A DNA stretch of 64,000 nucleotides from Aquimarina algicola (GTDB lineage Bacteria > Bacteroidota > Bacteroidia > Flavobacteriales > Flavobacteriaceae): contig NZ_VFWZ01000001.1 of NCBI RefSeq assembly GCF_006443095.1, forward strand, positions 558,001-622,000. The letters run 5' to 3'. The translations under genes were made by a program, and so were the position numbers. Under the pieces are notes generated by a model that did no database searches, was not told the DNA's origin, and was given only the letters and a program-made list of their open reading frames with translations. Within the stretch, counting starts at the first letter, position 1. Each line of letters opens with the position of its first letter. Below, piece after piece: positions 61,156 to 64,000 of the stretch.

Positions 61156-61254
61156 TTACTTACGAATCGCATAGCTTGAGGCTTCTGGAAGTTCTCTCAA
61201 AAAATTAAAAACACTTTTAAAATTCAATCCGAAAGTTGAGTATAGATAATCCAT
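61156..61254 (-). CDS. possible 32-residue peptide
   Basis: From the ATG at 61254 the minus strand encodes MDYLYSTFGLNFKSVFNFL followed by RELPEASSYAIRK, a plausible amphipathic peptide with a charged end. A longer frame opens at 61383, but its extra 43 residues are AT-driven Ile/Leu/Tyr text and unlikely to be real. There is no good ribosome site and no known relative. Confidence 0.25.
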   Translation of the reverse strand: MDYLYSTFGLNFKSVFNFLRELPEASSYAIRK

Positions 61255-61518
61255 GATTGTGTGATTTAGAATTAATATGTAGCTAATATAGTAATTTATT
61301 AACAATTTTACAAATATTTGTTTAGTATTTGTTAATAACTTTATGAAATACTTATAAATACGATAAAATACACAAAAAATCACATAATAAATTATATTTT
61401 ATCAGTTTATACTTAATTTAATTGTTAATATAATATGAAGAATTAATGATTTGAAAAGGAAAGGAATATCAAATCTGTACTATTTGTTAGTAAGTAGTGT
61501 GATAATAAGATAAGATGA

Positions 61519-61526
61519 TATTTTTG
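61519..61526 (+). promoter_or_regulatory. candidate -7 promoter box TATTTTTG
   Basis: TATTTTTG matches TAnnTTTG and lies 33 bases upstream of the start codon at 61559, a usual distance for a short leader. A TTG at 61484-61486 is too far upstream to be its normal -33 partner. Confidence 0.45.
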
Positions 61527-61558
61527 TATTGAAAATTAGCAGCGAATAGTATACAGAT

Positions 61559-62044
61559 ATGAAAACAGCAACTGTAAAAGAATTAAAAGAAGAACTAGAA
61601 GACAAATCTCATCAAGAACTTATTACATTATGTCTCAGGTTATCAAAATTTAAAAAAGAAAATAAAGAATTACTTACCTATTTATTATTTGACTCAGAAA
61701 ACGAAGAAAATTATATCAATACCATAAAACTCGAAGTAGAACAAAACTTTAGCGCTGTCAATACTACTTCATATTATTATATAAAAAAGAGTGTCAGAAA
61801 GATTTTACGATTAATTAAAAAGTATATCAGGTATTCTACAAATAAAGAAACAGAAGTAGAATTGCTTTTGTTTTTTTGTAAACAAATGACATTGCTAAAA
61901 CCTGATATCAAAAAAAGTAAGGTTTTGACGAATATATATAATAGAGAATTGATTTCTATTAAAAAGAAAATTACTCTTTTACATGAAGATTTACAGTATG
62001 ATTACAATTTAGAGTTAGAAGAAATGCTTACTAAAGTTGATTGA
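61559..62044 (+). CDS. hypothetical helical protein, 161 aa
   Basis: This 161-residue, highly charged, all-helical protein starts MKTATVKELKEELEDKSHQE. Lys/Glu-rich helices and a basic middle (YYIKKSVRKILRLIKKYIRY) suggest a bundle that could bind nucleic acid or another protein. It has no signal peptide or membrane helix. It resembles small flavobacterial proteins of unknown function, but I cannot name a family. It converges on the quinone-oxidoreductase-like gene with only 15 bases between their ends. Confidence 0.7.
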   Translation: MKTATVKELKEELEDKSHQELITLCLRLSKFKKENKELLTYLLFDSENEENYINTIKLEVEQNFSAVNTTSYYYIKKSVRKILRLIKKYIRYSTNKETEVELLLFFCKQMTLLKPDIKKSKVLTNIYNRELISIKKKITLLHEDLQYDYNLELEEMLTKVD

Positions 62045-62059
62045 TTTTTTTATAATAAC

Positions 62060-63037
62060 CTAAGAGCATTTTATCACAATTTTACCTTTTACATTTCTGT
62101 TCATCACTTCTTCAAGAGCTATCGGCACTTGATGTAATTCATATATTTTGTGTATATGAGGTGTTAGTTTACCTTCTTCGTACCAATGAAGTAGTTCATT
62201 TATGTTTTGTAAATTTTCTTTAGGAGATATCGAAGCAAAATTTCCCCAAAAAACTCCAATAATCGCACAACCTTTTAATAACGGGATATTCATTGGTATT
62301 TTAGGGATATTTCCTGCTGCAAATCCAACAATAAGATATCTTCCTTGCCATGCTATACTTCGAAGTGCCATTTCTGTATATTTTCCTCCTACAGGATCAT
62401 AAATAACATCAACTCCTTTACCCAAAGTAAGTTCTTTTACTGTAGATTTAAGATCTTGTGAAGTATAATTAATCACCTCATCCGCTCCATATTGTCTACA
62501 AAGACTTAATTTTTCATTTGAAGATGCCGCTGCAATAACTTTGGCTCCCATTAATTTTGCTAATTCTACCGCAGCAAGACCTACTCCTCCTGAAGCCCCC
62601 AAAACTAGTACAGTTTCACCTTTTTGTAGCTTTGCTCTATTTTTTAAGGCATGATAGGATGTTCCATAAGCAATCATAAGAGAGGCTGCTACAGTAAAGT
62701 CCATAGCTTTAGGCTTTTTTATACAGGCTTTGGCAGAAACAACGACTTCTTCTGCATAACCGCCATACATTACAAATCCAAAGACCTCATCTCCCGGATG
62801 TAAGTGAGTAACTCCCTCTCCTACTTCTTTGATGATACCTGCAATATCGCTTCCCGGAGTAAATGGCAACTCTGGTTTCAATTGATATAGTCCTTGAATA
62901 ATCAAAGTATCTGGAAAATTAACCCCACAAGCTTTAACCGTAATGACTACTTCTCCTTTACCGGGTTTTGGGCTACTTACTTCTTCCAGAGTTAAACTTG
63001 ATGGTGGTCCAAATTGTTTGCAATGTATGGCTTTCAT
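62060..63037 (-). CDS. NADPH:quinone oxidoreductase-like MDR enzyme
   Basis: A 325-residue zinc-free medium-chain dehydrogenase/reductase of the quinone oxidoreductase group. The N-terminal GroES-like domain has VKACGVNFPDTLIIQGLYQ and FTPGSDIAGIIKEVGEGV; the Rossmann domain has LVLGASGGVGLAAVELAKLM and GVDVIYDPVGGKY. The Cys/His zinc ligands of alcohol dehydrogenases are absent. It uses NADPH to reduce quinones or enones. It follows a related enzyme gene (63050-64000) by 12 bases on the same strand, so they probably form an operon for detoxifying or lipid-derived carbonyls. Confidence 0.94.
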   Translation of the reverse strand: MKAIHCKQFGPPSSLTLEEVSSPKPGKGEVVITVKACGVNFPDTLIIQGLYQLKPELPFTPGSDIAGIIKEVGEGVTHLHPGDEVFGFVMYGGYAEEVVVSAKACIKKPKAMDFTVAASLMIAYGTSYHALKNRAKLQKGETVLVLGASGGVGLAAVELAKLMGAKVIAAASSNEKLSLCRQYGADEVINYTSQDLKSTVKELTLGKGVDVIYDPVGGKYTEMALRSIAWQGRYLIVGFAAGNIPKIPMNIPLLKGCAIIGVFWGNFASISPKENLQNINELLHWYEEGKLTPHIHKIYELHQVPIALEEVMNRNVKGKIVIKCS

Positions 63038-63049
63038 GACAAGAACTTT

Positions 63050-64000
63050 TTAGGATTCTTCTATTACTTTTAATACTAATTTGCCCATTTTCTCTCCAGA
63101 AAATAATCGTAAGAATGTTTCATGAAAGTTTTCGATCCCTTCATAGATATCTTCTTTACTTTTTAATTGACCTGTTGCGATCCATCCTCCCATTTCTTTA
63201 GCTGCTTTTCCATAATCTTTTGCATAATCCATCACTAGAATTCCTTGCATGGTTGCACGATTCAATAATAATGAGAGATAATTTGAAGGACCTTTTATAG
63301 CTTTTTTATTATTGTATTGAGAAATCGCACCACAAATTACAATACGAGCATTTAATCTAATTCTAGCTAAAGCTTCATCCAACATTTCTCCTCCTACATT
63401 ATCAAAATAAACGTCTATCCCTTTAGGACACTCACGCTGTAAAGCTTCTTTTAAATTTTCTGATTTGTAATCGATCGCACTATCAAACCCTAGTTCTTCT
63501 ACAATGTATTTACATTTCTTTTCTCCTCCGGCAATTCCTATTACTTTACAGCCTTTAATTTTTGCAATCTGTCCTACAACACTACCTACAGCACCTGCAG
63601 CACCAGAAATAAGCACCGTATCACCTTCTTTTATTTTTCCAGCATCTAGAATACCAAAATATGCTGTCATCCCCGGCATTCCTAATGTACTTATATATAA
63701 CGGTAAGGGTGCCAAATTTGGATCGACCACTCTCCAATCACTGGCACCTGTAGTTACGTACTGTTGTACTCCTCCCCAACCGGCAACAATATCCCCTTCT
63801 TTGTATATAGGGTGATGATTAGATTTAATTACTTTTCCTATTGATCCTGCCCTCATGACATCTCCTAATTGTACAGGTTCTATATAAGATTTTGTTTCAT
63901 TGATCCACCCACGCATTGCAGGGTCTAGAGAAACATAATGTTGTTGAATTAATACTTCTCCTTCTTTTGGTTCGGGTATAGGGTTATTTTGTAACTCCCA
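63050..64000 (-). CDS. NADP-dependent oxidoreductase (CurA/PTGR-like MDR), 5' end beyond the window
   Basis: The frame stays open to the right edge: 28 codons (WELQNNPIPEPKEGEVLIQQ and on) precede the first internal Met at 63916, so the true start lies outside the window. The visible 316 residues show VSLDPAMRGWINE, AGSIGKVIKSNHHP, the Rossmann motif ISGAAGAVGSVVGQIAKIKG, and GIDVYFDNVGGEMLDEALAR. These are the marks of the leukotriene B4 dehydrogenase / prostaglandin reductase-like enzymes that reduce alpha,beta-unsaturated carbonyls with NADPH. Only about 15-20 N-terminal residues are missing. Confidence 0.93.
   Translation of the reverse strand, partial: WELQNNPIPEPKEGEVLIQQHYVSLDPAMRGWINETKSYIEPVQLGDVMRAGSIGKVIKSNHHPIYKEGDIVAGWGGVQQYVTTGASDWRVVDPNLAPLPLYISTLGMPGMTAYFGILDAGKIKEGDTVLISGAAGAVGSVVGQIAKIKGCKVIGIAGGEKKCKYIVEELGFDSAIDYKSENLKEALQRECPKGIDVYFDNVGGEMLDEALARIRLNARIVICGAISQYNNKKAIKGPSNYLSLLLNRATMQGILVMDYAKDYGKAAKEMGGWIATGQLKSKEDIYEGIENFHETFLRLFSGEKMGKLVLKVIEES

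Larger units (their letters stand above)
61061..61558. other. intergenic stretch with little coding signal
   Basis: AT-rich DNA between the hut terminator and the gene at 61559. It holds one possible minus-strand peptide frame (61156-61254, given separately), a 12-base perfect palindrome ACAAATATTTGT at 61310-61321, and a -7 box at 61519-61526. I see no RNA gene, repeat family or larger frame. Confidence 0.6.

Noticed and set aside
61255..61383. Upstream extension of the small minus frame at 61156-61254
   Set aside because: The extra 43 residues are Ile/Leu/Tyr/Lys text typical of AT-rich non-coding DNA.

Overview
The window looks like chromosomal DNA of a marine Flavobacteriaceae (Bacteroidota), possibly Aquimarina-like; the genus is inferred. 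The DNA is strongly AT-rich. It carries an E1 alpha/beta fusion dehydrogenase, a MutS2 without Smr domain, -7 boxes fitting the Bacteroidota consensus TAnnTTTG, short lipoprotein signals and a Bacteroidota-type leader peptide. I see no rRNA, tRNA, CRISPR array, insertion sequence or phage gene.

Layout. (1) 54-4761: an accessory stretch of poorly conserved lipoproteins and a membrane protein, with one broken coding remnant (3501-3629). (2) 4876-30035: a co-directional, largely overlapping minus-strand surface-polysaccharide locus of about 25 kb. Transcribed from 30035 downwards it encodes a TviB/TviC-like aminouronate sugar pathway, eight glycosyltransferases, a pyruvyltransferase, two hexapeptide acetyltransferases, a membrane-anchored GH88/GH105-like protein, a Wzx flippase, an EpsG-like polymerase, a complete Dlt-like cassette (adenylating ligase, carrier protein, MBOAT, SGNH partner), a PaaK/CapK-like ligase and a second MBOAT/SGNH pair. 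No initiating sugar-phosphate transferase and no Wza/Wzc export genes are present. (3) 30288-38006: housekeeping metabolism (branched-chain-type E1, 2OG-Fe(II) oxygenase, SUI1-like factor, DUF1835 protein, nucleoside phosphorylase, polyphosphate kinase) plus a 48-residue membrane peptide not previously obvious. (4) 38155-48836: a signal-less substrate-binding protein, a small six-cysteine GG-leader peptide, ung, mutS2, a PIG-L deacetylase/small membrane protein/sodium symporter group, and a Gfo/Idh/MocA oxidoreductase. (5) 48965-54075: a DUF2911 protein, an aquaporin, and a SRPBCC-SDR-photolyase operon behind a perfect inverted repeat. (6) 54135-60928: a LysR regulator divergent from a complete hutHIUG histidine-degradation operon, with an operator-like palindrome between them and a strong terminator behind it. 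(7) 61156-64000: a small helical protein and two zinc-free medium-chain oxidoreductases, the second cut by the window edge.

How the genes work together. The large locus would make an N-acetyl-hexuronate-containing repeat unit, assemble it, flip it (Wzx), polymerise it (EpsG-like) and decorate it outside the inner membrane through two separate acyl-transfer machines. One of these has the four-part organisation of Gram-positive teichoic-acid D-alanylation. The hut operon takes histidine to glutamate plus formamide. The best candidates for something new are the Dlt-like cassette inside a Gram-negative capsule/O-antigen-type locus and the orphan CX3CX3C-X10-CX3CX3C peptide at 39057-39245.
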